DNA of 64,000 nt from the NCBI RefSeq assembly GCF_005517195.1, contig NZ_CP040244.1:872501-936500 (forward strand), in the 5' to 3' direction. Position numbers and translations under genes: made by a program. The stretch comes from Streptomyces vilmorinianum. Lineage in GTDB: Bacteria > Actinomycetota > Actinomycetes > Streptomycetales > Streptomycetaceae. The notes under the pieces are model-generated. The model searched no databases, was not told the origin of the DNA, and was given only the letters and a program-made list of their open reading frames with translations. This document shows, in pieces, positions 8,522-16,559 of this stretch (position 1 is its first letter; every line of letters begins with the position of its first letter).

Positions 8522-9781
8522 GTGACATTGATCAAGAGCAAGTTCAGAACGGCCGTCGCCTCGCTCGCGCTGGCTCCCCTCCTCATGGCCTCACCGGCCG
8601 CCGGAGCGGAGTCCGTCCCGGCCGTGACCACCGGCCCGGTGTTCAACGACCCGTCGGGCGACACGGCCGCCGAGGGCCGCATCCTCGGCCACCTCGGCCG
8701 CCTCGTCAACGGCGCCGAACCGGGCTCGTCCATCCGGATATCCCTGTACCTGTACGGATCGGAGTGGCTGACGGACCAGCTGCTCGCAGCCCACCAGCGC
8801 GGCGTCACCGTCCAGATGGTCCTCGACCACGACAGCACCGGCTGGGGGGCGGGCAAGCGCCTGCAGGCGGGGCTGACCGGGGAGTCCTGGGTACGGTTCT
8901 GCAAGGAGCAGGAGGCCTGCCTCGCGAAGGACCCGGGCACGACGGCCGCGGACCCGAACGGCTGGTACGACAACGTCAACCACAACAAGACCTTCCTCTT
9001 CTCCCGCACCAAGGGCAACGGCGTCGTCCCGGTGGACAACGTGGTGGTGCAGTCCTCCGGCAACCTCGTCGAGTGGGACCGCGTCAGCGGGTGGAACGAC
9101 GCGATGACGGTCGCGGGCAACAAGGAGCTGTTCGACGCGTACACGGGATACTTCAACGACCAGGCCGCGGCGGCGGCCGGGCAGACGCCGCAGGTCGCCG
9201 ACTACGCGCACGACACGCAGGCGGGCCCCGCCAAGGTCTATTTCTTCCCGCGGTCGACCACCGACGTGGTCGTCAACGTCCTCAGGACGGTGGCCCAGCC
9301 GGTGGGCACGGCGGCTCCCTGCCACGGCAACGACGCGGGCTTCGGCACCTCGGACGGCCGGACGAAGATCCGGATCGCCCAGGGGCACATCACCCGCCCC
9401 GAGGTGGCCGAGGAGCTCTGGAAGCTCGCGGACGCCGGCTGTCATGTCGACATCGTCTACCGCAAGCTCGACAATCCCCCGAACACGGCGGTGGCCGGCT
9501 GGCTGACCAAGCCGACCGCGAAGGGCCGTATCGCTCTGCGCCAGCTCTACAACGACGAACGCGGCGGCACGGGGACGCACACCAAGTACCTGCTGATCGA
9601 GGGCACGTACCTCGGCGGCAAGAACAAGAAGATCGTCTTCACCGGCAGCCACACGTACACGGTCACGGCGCTCAAGTACAACGACGAGACGATGCTGAAG
9701 TACGAGGACGCGGCGGTCTTCGACGCGTACGTCCAGAACTTCGAGGCGCAGCGGGCGGCGGCGGAGAACGAGGGCTTGTAG
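8522..9781 (+). CDS. Secreted phospholipase D-like protein (paralogue 1)
   Basis: It starts at GTG 8522, 11 nt after the kinase stop, with a Sec signal peptide ending near ASPAAGA. Two PLD half-sites are visible: NHNKTFLFS near residue 157 and HTKYLLIEG near residue 355. Both keep HxK, but the expected Asp of HxKxxxxD is Ser in the first and Glu in the second. The N-terminal part (FNDPSGDTAAEGRI...SLYLYGS) and C-terminal TGSHTYTVTALKYNDET match the second PLD-like gene at 31095-32318. Substrate is unknown; extracellular lipid or nucleic acid are options. Confidence 0.85.
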   Translation: MTLIKSKFRTAVASLALAPLLMASPAAGAESVPAVTTGPVFNDPSGDTAAEGRILGHLGRLVNGAEPGSSIRISLYLYGSEWLTDQLLAAHQRGVTVQMVLDHDSTGWGAGKRLQAGLTGESWVRFCKEQEACLAKDPGTTAADPNGWYDNVNHNKTFLFSRTKGNGVVPVDNVVVQSSGNLVEWDRVSGWNDAMTVAGNKELFDAYTGYFNDQAAAAAGQTPQVADYAHDTQAGPAKVYFFPRSTTDVVVNVLRTVAQPVGTAAPCHGNDAGFGTSDGRTKIRIAQGHITRPEVAEELWKLADAGCHVDIVYRKLDNPPNTAVAGWLTKPTAKGRIALRQLYNDERGGTGTHTKYLLIEGTYLGGKNKKIVFTGSHTYTVTALKYNDETMLKYEDAAVFDAYVQNFEAQRAAAENEGL

Positions 9782-9908
9782 AGCTGACGGAGCGACAGGA
9801 TCACGAGTTCACAACTGATCCAGAAGTGGATCTTTGTGGTCCGATTTGCCCATTCGGGTGGTTGTAGCGTTCGCGTCTGATCATGCACACGTCCCCAAGG
9901 AAGCACTC

Positions 9909-10292
9909 ATGACGACTCCTCCCGCCACCCCCGACCAGCCGCTCGCGCCCGCCGAGCCGGAGAAGAAGAAGGGCGGGATCGGCAAGAAGATCCTCGGTGT
10001 CGTCGTGGCGATCGCCGTCGCCCTCGCCGTGAAGCTCGGCCTCCCGCACCTCACCGGCGAGGCGCCCGTGCACGCCGAGGCCGGCGACTGCGTGACCGTG
10101 ACGGGCCCGGAGAACGACCCCGAGGTCGAGAGCAAGGGCTGCACCGAGAAGGTGGCCGACCTCTACAAGGTCGTCAAGGTCTACGACAACACCTTCGACG
10201 TCGAGAAGTGCGGCGAGGACAGCGAGGTCGCGCTCGCGCAGCAGCTGAACTCGGACAAGTTCGTGCTCTGCCTGAACGCCGTCAAGAACTGA
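9909..10292 (+). CDS. Membrane-anchored LppU/SCO3897-like protein
   Basis: The ATG at 9909 is preceded by AAGGAAG. The 127-aa product has a Pro/Lys-rich cytoplasmic start, one transmembrane helix (about residues 27-47) and an extracytoplasmic domain with GDCVTV, a conserved Cys pair and VVKVYDN. This pattern is typical of the small LppU/SCO3897 family of actinobacteria, whose function is unknown. A terminator follows directly. Confidence 0.7.
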   Translation: MTTPPATPDQPLAPAEPEKKKGGIGKKILGVVVAIAVALAVKLGLPHLTGEAPVHAEAGDCVTVTGPENDPEVESKGCTEKVADLYKVVKVYDNTFDVEKCGEDSEVALAQQLNSDKFVLCLNAVKN

Positions 10293-10311
10293 CGCCGCGT
10301 CCACACGCGTC

Positions 10312-10345
10312 GAAGGGGCCGGACCCGGTGGGGTCCGGCCCTTTG
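10312..10345 (+). terminator. Intrinsic terminator
   Basis: An 11-bp perfect stem (GGGCCGGACCC / GGGTCCGGCCC) with a 4-nt loop, flanked by an A-rich 5' side and a CTTTG 3' side, closes the LppU-like gene. Confidence 0.75.
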
Positions 10346-10519
10346 TTCGTGTGGGACGAGGCGCCGGATGGTGGGGCCCCACGGCCCGGCGGGACGCGAG
10401 CCCTAAAGACCAAGTACCCGGGGAAAGAACCCACCCCACCCCTCCAGCCTCCCCGCGTCGAGCCGTCACCCACATGAGCGAACTGTGCCAACTGGGCTGG
10501 ATGTGGTGCCGGTTGCCTG

Positions 10520-10619
10520 GCATATGCTCTCGGCGACCAAACCGAAAATAGTTCGGCCCCCGGCCGGGACTCGCAATCCCGATCGAGGGCCTGACCAACG
10601 AGGAAGCGAACCCTTCCCG
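10520..10619 (+). promoter_or_regulatory. Conserved structured leader of HTH/zinc-knuckle gene (copy 1)
   Basis: From TTCGGCCCCCGGC at 10552 to the ATG, this leader aligns with the leader of the paralogue at 56299 at about 80% identity by hand. Three pairings are possible: GGCCC 10555-10559 with GGGCC 10587-10591; CGGGA 10565-10569 with TCCCG 10577-10581; and GGAAG 10602-10606 with CTTCC 10613-10617. The last encloses the only Shine-Dalgarno, which sits an unusually long 13 nt from the ATG. A palindrome GCATATGC (10520-10527), also shared, may belong to the promoter. Confidence 0.6.
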
Positions 10620-11441
10620 ATGGATACCCAGCACTTTAGCGCGCCCGCACCTCGCGGAGGCGTCATCCACGTCAAGGTGAAGCACACCAGTCACTTCACC
10701 GTGATCGGCAACCACCTCGCCCAGCACGAGAAGCTCTCACTGCTCGCGATCGGCCTCGCCGTCCACATCCAGTCACTCCCCAACGGCTCCTCCATCTCGA
10801 TCAGGACGCTCGCCGAGCGCTTCCCCGAGGGTGAGATCCGTATCGCCGCCGCGCTGCGTGAGCTGGAGCTGTACGGCTACCTGGCGAGGACCTGTGAACG
10901 CCTCCCGGGCGGCCGGCTGGCGACGCGCACAGTCTCGTACAACCGCCCAGGAGTGACGGAGCCGGACCCGGAGCCGGACCCGGACCCGGACCCGGACCCG
11001 GACCCGGACCCCGAGCCGGAGCCGGAACCTCCGCCCACTCCGAAGCCCGCGCCCGCGCCGCCTGCGCCACCGGTCCGCCTGCCCGAGGGCCCAGCAGTGG
11101 ACCTCCTCCTCGGCCTGCGGGCCCACGACCCCCGCCTGCTGCTCTCGGTACGGGACATCCAGCACCTGGCCCCCGGAGTCACCGCCTGGCTCGACCGCGG
11201 CGCCCACCCCGACGCCGTCCGCCGCACGCTCACGGCAGGCCTCCCGGCCGACCTGAAGCACCCGGCAGGCCTCCTGTCCCACCGCCTGACGACCCTGCTC
11301 CCACCCCCGGTCCCGGCAAAGCCCGTGATTCCGCCCCCGCACCCTTTCCAGACCTGCGAGGACTGTGACCTGGCCTTCCGTGCCCCGGAGCCGGGCCGCT
11401 GCCGCGAATGTCTCTCATCACCGAAGGGGCGTGCCGCATGA
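10620..11441 (+). CDS. Helix-turn-helix protein with C-terminal CxxC knuckle (paralogue 1)
   Basis: The ATG at 10620 follows the structured leader. The N-terminal 110 residues contain FTVIGNHLAQHEKLSLLAIG and then a winged-HTH-like IRTLAERFPEGEIRIAAALR...LELYGYL. A Pro/Asp/Glu-rich linker, with a PDPDP run at about nt 10960-11030, leads to a helical domain (LLLGLRAHDPRLLLSVRDI) and a final CEDC...CREC knuckle likely to bind zinc. A paralogue with the same architecture lies at 55523-56299. Both are followed at once by an antitoxin-PIN pair. Its DNA target and function are unknown. Confidence 0.75.
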   Translation: MDTQHFSAPAPRGGVIHVKVKHTSHFTVIGNHLAQHEKLSLLAIGLAVHIQSLPNGSSISIRTLAERFPEGEIRIAAALRELELYGYLARTCERLPGGRLATRTVSYNRPGVTEPDPEPDPDPDPDPDPDPEPEPEPPPTPKPAPAPPAPPVRLPEGPAVDLLLGLRAHDPRLLLSVRDIQHLAPGVTAWLDRGAHPDAVRRTLTAGLPADLKHPAGLLSHRLTTLLPPPVPAKPVIPPPHPFQTCEDCDLAFRAPEPGRCRECLSSPKGRAA

Positions 11442-11460
11442 CGCATCACGAGACCTGCGG

Positions 11461-11477
11461 TTCTACCGGCGGTAGAA
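11461..11477. promoter_or_regulatory. Palindromic operator of toxin-antitoxin operon
   Basis: TTCTACCGGCGGTAGAA is a perfect 7-bp inverted repeat around GGC, just before the antitoxin ATG. Its right arm overlaps a -10-like TAGAAT (11473-11478). Transcription would then start at or next to the ATG at 11486, giving a leaderless mRNA, consistent with the absence of a Shine-Dalgarno. Binding by the ribbon-helix-helix antitoxin is the expected autoregulation. Confidence 0.65.
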
Positions 11478-11485
11478 TCCTCCTC

Positions 11486-11734
11486 ATGGGCAAGGCGACA
11501 AGTATCAAGACCAGCGAGGAGGTCCGCGACCGGCTGCGCATTCTCGCGGCCGAGCGCGGTACCACCATCACCGAGCTCCTTGAGGAACTGGCCAACCGCG
11601 AGCTGACCGCCGCCGAGCGCGAGCAGCGCGCGAGCGAGGCCGCCCAGGAGCTCGGGATCGAGTACACCGAGCAGGTTCAGCGGGCCGGTGAGGACGCCTG
11701 GGCGAGGATCCGTGCGCACCAAGGTGCGGCGTGA
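11486..11734 (+). CDS. Ribbon-helix-helix type antitoxin
   Basis: This is an 82-aa acidic protein. The first 45 residues (TSIKTSEEVRDRLRILAAER, then TTITELLEEL) fit a ribbon-helix-helix DNA-binding domain, and the rest is a helical tail suited to wrap the toxin. The ATG at 11486 lacks a ribosome-binding site and lies right after the palindrome, suggesting a leaderless transcript. The stop overlaps the toxin GTG (GTGA). Confidence 0.8.
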   Translation: MGKATSIKTSEEVRDRLRILAAERGTTITELLEELANRELTAAEREQRASEAAQELGIEYTEQVQRAGEDAWARIRAHQGAA

Positions 11735-12111
11735 ACCTTGCTGTGGTGCTTGACCACACCGCCCTCACCGCCCTGTATCGAGCCGACCCGTTCTTCACCG
11801 GCCTGTACATCGAAGCCTCGCGTGGGACGGGCCGCGTCATGGTCCCGTCGCTGGCTGTTCTCGGCGCCGAGCGACTGCTTTCCGGGGCCGGTGCGCACGC
11901 CGCGTCGCTGAGGTTCGCCCAGCACGTCCCCTTCGCGGAGACCCATGCCGTCGAGGCGATGGCCTGGCCGAGCACGGACTGGCCCGTCGCCCATGCGGCG
12001 GCCATCGCCTGGCAAGCGGCCAGGACCGGAGCCCCGGTGACGCTCCTGTCCATCGAGCCGGGCCTCTATGCTGCGACGGGTGTCACTCCGCTGAATCCCT
12101 TTGAGCTATGA
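11731..12111 (+). CDS. PIN-domain-like toxin
   Basis: The GTG at 11731 overlaps the antitoxin stop. The 126-aa product has the short PIN fold pattern: a first acidic residue in VVLDHTALTAL (Asp8), Glu47 in the second helix, Asp83 in DWPVAHAAAIA, and a TLLSIEPGLYAA strand where the fourth Asp is replaced by Ser/Glu. VapC-type PIN toxins are RNases. The altered last acidic site suggests an atypical or weakened nuclease. The pair follows the HTH/zinc-knuckle gene by 44 bp. Confidence 0.75.
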   Translation: MNLAVVLDHTALTALYRADPFFTGLYIEASRGTGRVMVPSLAVLGAERLLSGAGAHAASLRFAQHVPFAETHAVEAMAWPSTDWPVAHAAAIAWQAARTGAPVTLLSIEPGLYAATGVTPLNPFEL

Positions 12112-12156
12112 CGGATGGCGCAGAAGCACCTGTACGGCGCAGGAACCGGAGGCCGC

Positions 12157-12699
12157 ATGCCCGTGATCCAGCCCCAGCCCATCCGTACCCACCGGCTCAC
12201 GCTTCTGCCCCTGGCCGTCGCGCACGCCGAGGAGATGGCCGGAGTGCTGGCCGACCCGGAGCTGTACGCCTTCATCGGCGGCACGCCACCCACGCCGCAG
12301 GCCCTCCGGGAACGCTACGAGCGACTGGCCGCCGGGTCGCCCGACCCGGGCGTCTCCTGGTGCAACTGGGTCGTCCGGCTCGGGGACGCGGACGCGGACT
12401 GTCTGACCGGCACCGTGCAGGCGACCGTGACCGACGGCGGTGAGACCGCCGAGATCGCCTGGATGGTCGGGACCCCGTGGCAGCGGCGCGGGATCGCCAC
12501 CGAGGCCGTCCGACAGCTCGTCGCCTGGCTCGCGGCGCGCGGGGTGGGGACGGTCGTCGCGCACATCCACCCCGACCACGCCGCGTCCGCCGCCGTCGCC
12601 ACCGCCGCAGGGCTGAAGCCCACCGACGAGTGGAACGACGGGGAGATCCGGTGGCGCCTCGACACGACGCCGGGCCGGAACCCGACCCGCTGTCCCTGA
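12157..12699 (+). CDS. GNAT-family N-acetyltransferase
   Basis: This is a RimJ/RimL-type acetyltransferase of about 180 aa. It starts with IRTHRLTLLPL and has the acetyl-CoA loop WMVGTPWQRRGIATEAV near residue 105, followed by VVAHIHPDHAASAAVATAAG. The ATG at 12157 has GGAGG close upstream; an in-frame ATG at 12115 is an alternative. The substrate is not predictable. It is convergent, almost end to end, with the acyltransferase gene. Confidence 0.85.
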   Translation: MPVIQPQPIRTHRLTLLPLAVAHAEEMAGVLADPELYAFIGGTPPTPQALRERYERLAAGSPDPGVSWCNWVVRLGDADADCLTGTVQATVTDGGETAEIAWMVGTPWQRRGIATEAVRQLVAWLAARGVGTVVAHIHPDHAASAAVATAAGLKPTDEWNDGEIRWRLDTTPGRNPTRCP

Positions 12700-12701
12700 G
12701 G

Positions 12702-13925
12702 TCAGCGGTGGGTGGACGGGCGGCCGGAGCGGCCGCCCGAGGTGGACAGCGCGCGGGCCCAGGCGTCCGGGTCGGACACGGCCGACGGGGAAGGCGCCGG
12801 GGCGGGATCGGCCGGGCGGGGGGCCGGGGTGTTGCGGCGGATCTCCTGGACGCCGCTCTTCATCCCCGACCGCAGGCGCTTCGACAGCGGGCGCTCCACG
12901 AGGCGGTGGATCAGCCAGGACGCGACCAGCATGGCCGCCGTCACGGAGACGACGAGGGGGACCGGCGCGACCCGGTCACGGAAGTGGTGGATCAGCGTGA
13001 TGCCCACGGCCATGTGGATCACGTACAGCGGGTACGTGATCGCTCCCGCCGTCTTCAGCCAGCGCCACTGGATACGGTCCAGGAGGCCGAGCGCGACGGC
13101 CGCGATCGCGAGGAACCCGACCGCGATGACCAGACGCGCGGGCCAGGTCGGCAGCTGATCCGCGAGGCGCAGGCCGAGATTCGTCTCCATGCGGCCGCGG
13201 ACGTAGTGCTGGGCCAGCAGGAACTGGACCCCGACGATTCCCCACAGCAGCATCGTCGGCCGGTAGCGGCGCATCAGATAGAAGGCGATACCGGCGATGA
13301 AATACGGCGCGTACTGCGGCATCGCGAAGAAATGGAGCAGCCGGAGGTCGGTGGTCGGCGCGGCGACCGCGGCCAGCGTCCAGATTCCGCAGAAGAGAAT
13401 GCAGTTGCGGTACGTGACGCCGCGGAGCACGACGAGCGCGAAGAGCGCGTAGAACTTCAGTTCCACGAACAGCGTCCAGTACGAGTGGTCCACATGCCCG
13501 ACGCCCAGGCCGCCCTGCATCATGGTCAGATTGACCAGGACGTCGCTCCACTGATCCATGTGGCGCAGTTGCCGCACCTCCGGCAGGAGCCACAGGGTCA
13601 GCGCGGTCAGCGCGATGCCCGCCCAGTAGGCAGGGAAGAGCCGGGACACGCGGGACACGGCGAAGTCGCCGACCGTGCGGCCCCAGACGCTCATGCAGAT
13701 GACGAAGCCGCTGACGATGAAGAAGATCTCGACGCCGAGCCAGCCGTACACCGCGAAGGGCCGCAGCGCGGGAAAGAGCTCGGACGTGTTTCTGTCCCAC
13801 GCCGTATTGAGGCCGATGTAGTGGTAGAAGACCACGATCAGGGCCGCCGTGATCCGGATTCCGTCCAATGCGAAGAGACGGTTCGCCGGCTCTCCGCCGC
13901 TTCTGGCCCTCTTGGTGCCGGGCAT
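12702..13925 (-). CDS. Membrane acyltransferase (OafA/YrhL, acyltransferase 3 family)
   Basis: The ATG at 13925 has GGGGAAGG upstream; an earlier in-frame start is unneeded. The 407-aa polytopic protein begins RLFALDGIRITAALIVVFYH, the family hallmark with the catalytic His, and carries about ten transmembrane helices. Such enzymes acylate extracytoplasmic sugars or lipids. It lies 88 bp downstream of the YfhO gene on the same strand and so probably shares its transcript, linking it to surface glycan modification. Confidence 0.85.
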   Translation of the reverse strand: MPGTKRARSGGEPANRLFALDGIRITAALIVVFYHYIGLNTAWDRNTSELFPALRPFAVYGWLGVEIFFIVSGFVICMSVWGRTVGDFAVSRVSRLFPAYWAGIALTALTLWLLPEVRQLRHMDQWSDVLVNLTMMQGGLGVGHVDHSYWTLFVELKFYALFALVVLRGVTYRNCILFCGIWTLAAVAAPTTDLRLLHFFAMPQYAPYFIAGIAFYLMRRYRPTMLLWGIVGVQFLLAQHYVRGRMETNLGLRLADQLPTWPARLVIAVGFLAIAAVALGLLDRIQWRWLKTAGAITYPLYVIHMAVGITLIHHFRDRVAPVPLVVSVTAAMLVASWLIHRLVERPLSKRLRSGMKSGVQEIRRNTPAPRPADPAPAPSPSAVSDPDAWARALSTSGGRSGRPSTHR

Positions 13926-14013
13926 GCTGCGGCCTTCCCCGTGATTGTTGTGGATAGAGGGGACCGTACAGTCGGGGCACAGGGACTTCACAGCTGAGGC
14001 ATGGTGTCCTTTA

Positions 14014-16443
14014 TCACCTGGACAGGGGGGTTTGGTCTCTGCTCTTCCGCGCAGAAGCAGGGGTCGGCATCACCCCCGGAAGCACCCAGAGCAGCAGCGC
14101 CACCGCGCCCACACCCAGCCCGGCCCGCAGGCCCGGTGGCCTGAACTCGCAGGCCACGGACGTCTCGCCGGACACCCGCACCGCCACCAGCCCGCCGTAC
14201 GAGTCCGCCGGCCGCCCCCCGCACGTCCAGCCCGCGATCCGCGGAGCCGCCACGACGACCGTCCCCCTCGTCCCCGGCGGGAGCTCCGCGCGGATGCCGC
14301 TGTCGGTGACGTCGACCGACACCGCGCCCGAGGCCCTCAGGCCGGCCACGGCGGCCGCGAGGCGCCCCCGGTCCAGGCAGCCGATCCGGCGGTCCTTCGT
14401 GCCCTTCCCCTTCAGGACCGCCGCCGTGCCCGCCGTCTCCTGCACGCCGAGCGAGGTCAGCGCGGCCCTCCGCTTCGGCAGCCCGCCGTTCAGCTTCACC
14501 GGCCGGCCGCCCGGGCCCAGGCTCGCGGTCCCCTTCAGGTTCGGGGCCCAGAGGAAGACCTCGCTGCCGACCGGGCAGACGCCGTCCGCGGGCAGCGTGT
14601 AGACGGACGAGCCGAGCAGCATCTCCTGGTTGCGGAACGGAGAGGCCCCGTACCGCGGAGCGCCCGCCCCCTCCGGACGTACCGTCACCAGCGGCGGCAC
14701 CGGCCCCGTCCGCACCACACCCTCGTCGCGCCACCGGGCGCCGACACCGAACAGGGCGTCCGTCACCGGGTTGTCCAGGCTCTGCAGATTGCGCCCGTTG
14801 GACGTCCAGCCGCCGCCGAGCGCGGCCAGCGTCCGCGTCAGCACCTTCGGCGTGTGGCTGCTGTAGTACGCGGCGCCCTGGCCGCCGAAGAGCAGCGGCT
14901 CGTTGCCGGTGATCTGCGGGCGGCCGGAGTCGGTACGGTACGCCGGCCAGCCGTCGGCCCCGGCGAGCGCCGCCGTACGCCGGTCCTGCTCCGCGCCCCA
15001 GGCCGGGTAGTCGTCGAGCCGGCCGGGCCGCTCGCGGTCCGCGTACGCCGTGGTCGCGGCGGCCTGCCCGACGAGCGCCCCCGCCAGAAGCACGGCCGCC
15101 ACGACCCCGTACCGCCCCCGGCGTGCCAGCCACAGCGCGCCGCAGGCCGCCGCGAGTCCGGCCGCGAGCAGCGGGTACGTCCAGCCGGTCACCAGGTCGC
15201 TCGCCGTCGCGCCGACGGCGACCGCCGCCACCACGCCCGTACCGCCGAGCAGCGCGCGCCGCCCCGGCCGGCCGTGGGAGAGGCCGATCCAGGCGGCGAT
15301 CACCAGCACCCCCGACAGCACGAACGTCTGGCGGTACGGACTGCCGTTGGGCGTGGCGAACACATGCCACACCAGATGAGTGGGACCCCACTGCAGCGAC
15401 AGCGCGACCGCGACCGCGAACCCGGTCCACAGCCACCGCTCCCGCCGCGGCACCTTCCGGTGGAAGATCAGGGCTCCGGCGAGCAGCAGCGTCCCCGTGC
15501 CGAGGAAGGCGGCCGGGGTGGCGAAGCTGTACGTCGCCGGGAGCAGCCGCGCGAGGAAGTCCGTCCCGTCGGCCGGCCGGAACTCCTTCGTCCAGCCCGG
15601 GTACGCGTGCGTGGAGCCGAGGAACACCGGGACAAGGACCGGCGCGGCGAGCCCGGTCCCGACCACGACCGTCAGGACGGCCCGGGCCAGGGTCCGTACC
15701 CGCAGGGCGTCCGCCGCCGCCAGACGCACCAGAAGCACCAGCGCCGCGCCGATCGTCGCCATGTACGCGGTGTAGAAGTTGGCCACCCAGCACAGGGCCA
15801 CGACCAGCGGGCCGACGAGCGGCCGCCTGCCCTCCCGCACCCACTCGCCGACCAGGCACAGCAGCGGGAACGCGATCAGGCCGTCCAGCCACATCGGGTT
15901 GTACGTGGCCTCGATGACGGCCCAGCCGCACAGCCCGTACGAGGCACCGAGCACCGCCGCCGCCCACCAGGGGCCGGGCCGCAGCCGCAGCAGCGCCACG
16001 GTCATGGCGGCCGCCGCGGCGGCCATCTTCAGGACGGTGACCGTGTAGACCGCGTACTCGATGTCCGCGCGCGGGAAGAGCGCGACGAGGAGCGCGAACG
16101 GGCTGCCGAGATACGTCCCGAGGTCGGGCAGGAAGCTGGTGCCCCAGCCGGACTGCCAGTTGAGCAGCAGCCCGCCGTCGGCGCGCCCGTGCAGCAGGTC
16201 CCACAGATGGGCGTGGTACGGGACGAACTGGTTGGCCAGGTCGTTGACGCCGCGGCGCCGCGGCCCGAACGGGAACGTGCGGGCGACGGCGTCCCCCGCG
16301 CACACGGCGAACGCGGTGAGAAAGGCGGCGAGGAGCGCGGCGAGAAACGCCGGCCGGGCGGAAGGGCCGGCAGAGGGGCTGGCGGACGTACGGGCGGAAA
16401 TACCGGCGGAGGAGCCCACGGCCAGTGTCGTCTGATCGGGCAT
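14014..16443 (-). CDS. YfhO-family polytopic membrane protein, probable GT-C glycosyltransferase
   Basis: This 809-aa protein has a Ser/Pro-rich cytoplasmic start, many transmembrane helices and a large C-terminal extracytoplasmic part. The first loop (GVNDLANQFVPYHAHLWDLL, then GLLLNWQSGWGTSFLPDLGTY) is the YfhO signature. In Bacillus and related bacteria YfhO works with the GT2 enzyme CsbB: CsbB makes a lipid-linked sugar and YfhO transfers it to teichoic acid. A CsbB-like gene is divergently transcribed 116 bp away, supporting the same role here. Confidence 0.85.
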   Translation of the reverse strand: MPDQTTLAVGSSAGISARTSASPSAGPSARPAFLAALLAAFLTAFAVCAGDAVARTFPFGPRRRGVNDLANQFVPYHAHLWDLLHGRADGGLLLNWQSGWGTSFLPDLGTYLGSPFALLVALFPRADIEYAVYTVTVLKMAAAAAAMTVALLRLRPGPWWAAAVLGASYGLCGWAVIEATYNPMWLDGLIAFPLLCLVGEWVREGRRPLVGPLVVALCWVANFYTAYMATIGAALVLLVRLAAADALRVRTLARAVLTVVVGTGLAAPVLVPVFLGSTHAYPGWTKEFRPADGTDFLARLLPATYSFATPAAFLGTGTLLLAGALIFHRKVPRRERWLWTGFAVAVALSLQWGPTHLVWHVFATPNGSPYRQTFVLSGVLVIAAWIGLSHGRPGRRALLGGTGVVAAVAVGATASDLVTGWTYPLLAAGLAAACGALWLARRGRYGVVAAVLLAGALVGQAAATTAYADRERPGRLDDYPAWGAEQDRRTAALAGADGWPAYRTDSGRPQITGNEPLLFGGQGAAYYSSHTPKVLTRTLAALGGGWTSNGRNLQSLDNPVTDALFGVGARWRDEGVVRTGPVPPLVTVRPEGAGAPRYGASPFRNQEMLLGSSVYTLPADGVCPVGSEVFLWAPNLKGTASLGPGGRPVKLNGGLPKRRAALTSLGVQETAGTAAVLKGKGTKDRRIGCLDRGRLAAAVAGLRASGAVSVDVTDSGIRAELPPGTRGTVVVAAPRIAGWTCGGRPADSYGGLVAVRVSGETSVACEFRPPGLRAGLGVGAVALLLWVLPGVMPTPASARKSRDQTPLSR

Positions 16444-16559
16444 GATGGTGTGAATATGCCAGTACGGAACGCGAAATGGTGTTCCACCGGGCCCAGTTCA
16501 CGCAATGGTCGCCTTGTCGTCATGTATCGAATCAGCCGGCGACATCCGGGTGGGTTGTC

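Noticed and set aside
10959..11030. Repetitive GACCCG stretch as a regulatory repeat
   Set aside because: It is in frame inside the HTH gene and simply encodes a Pro/Asp linker.
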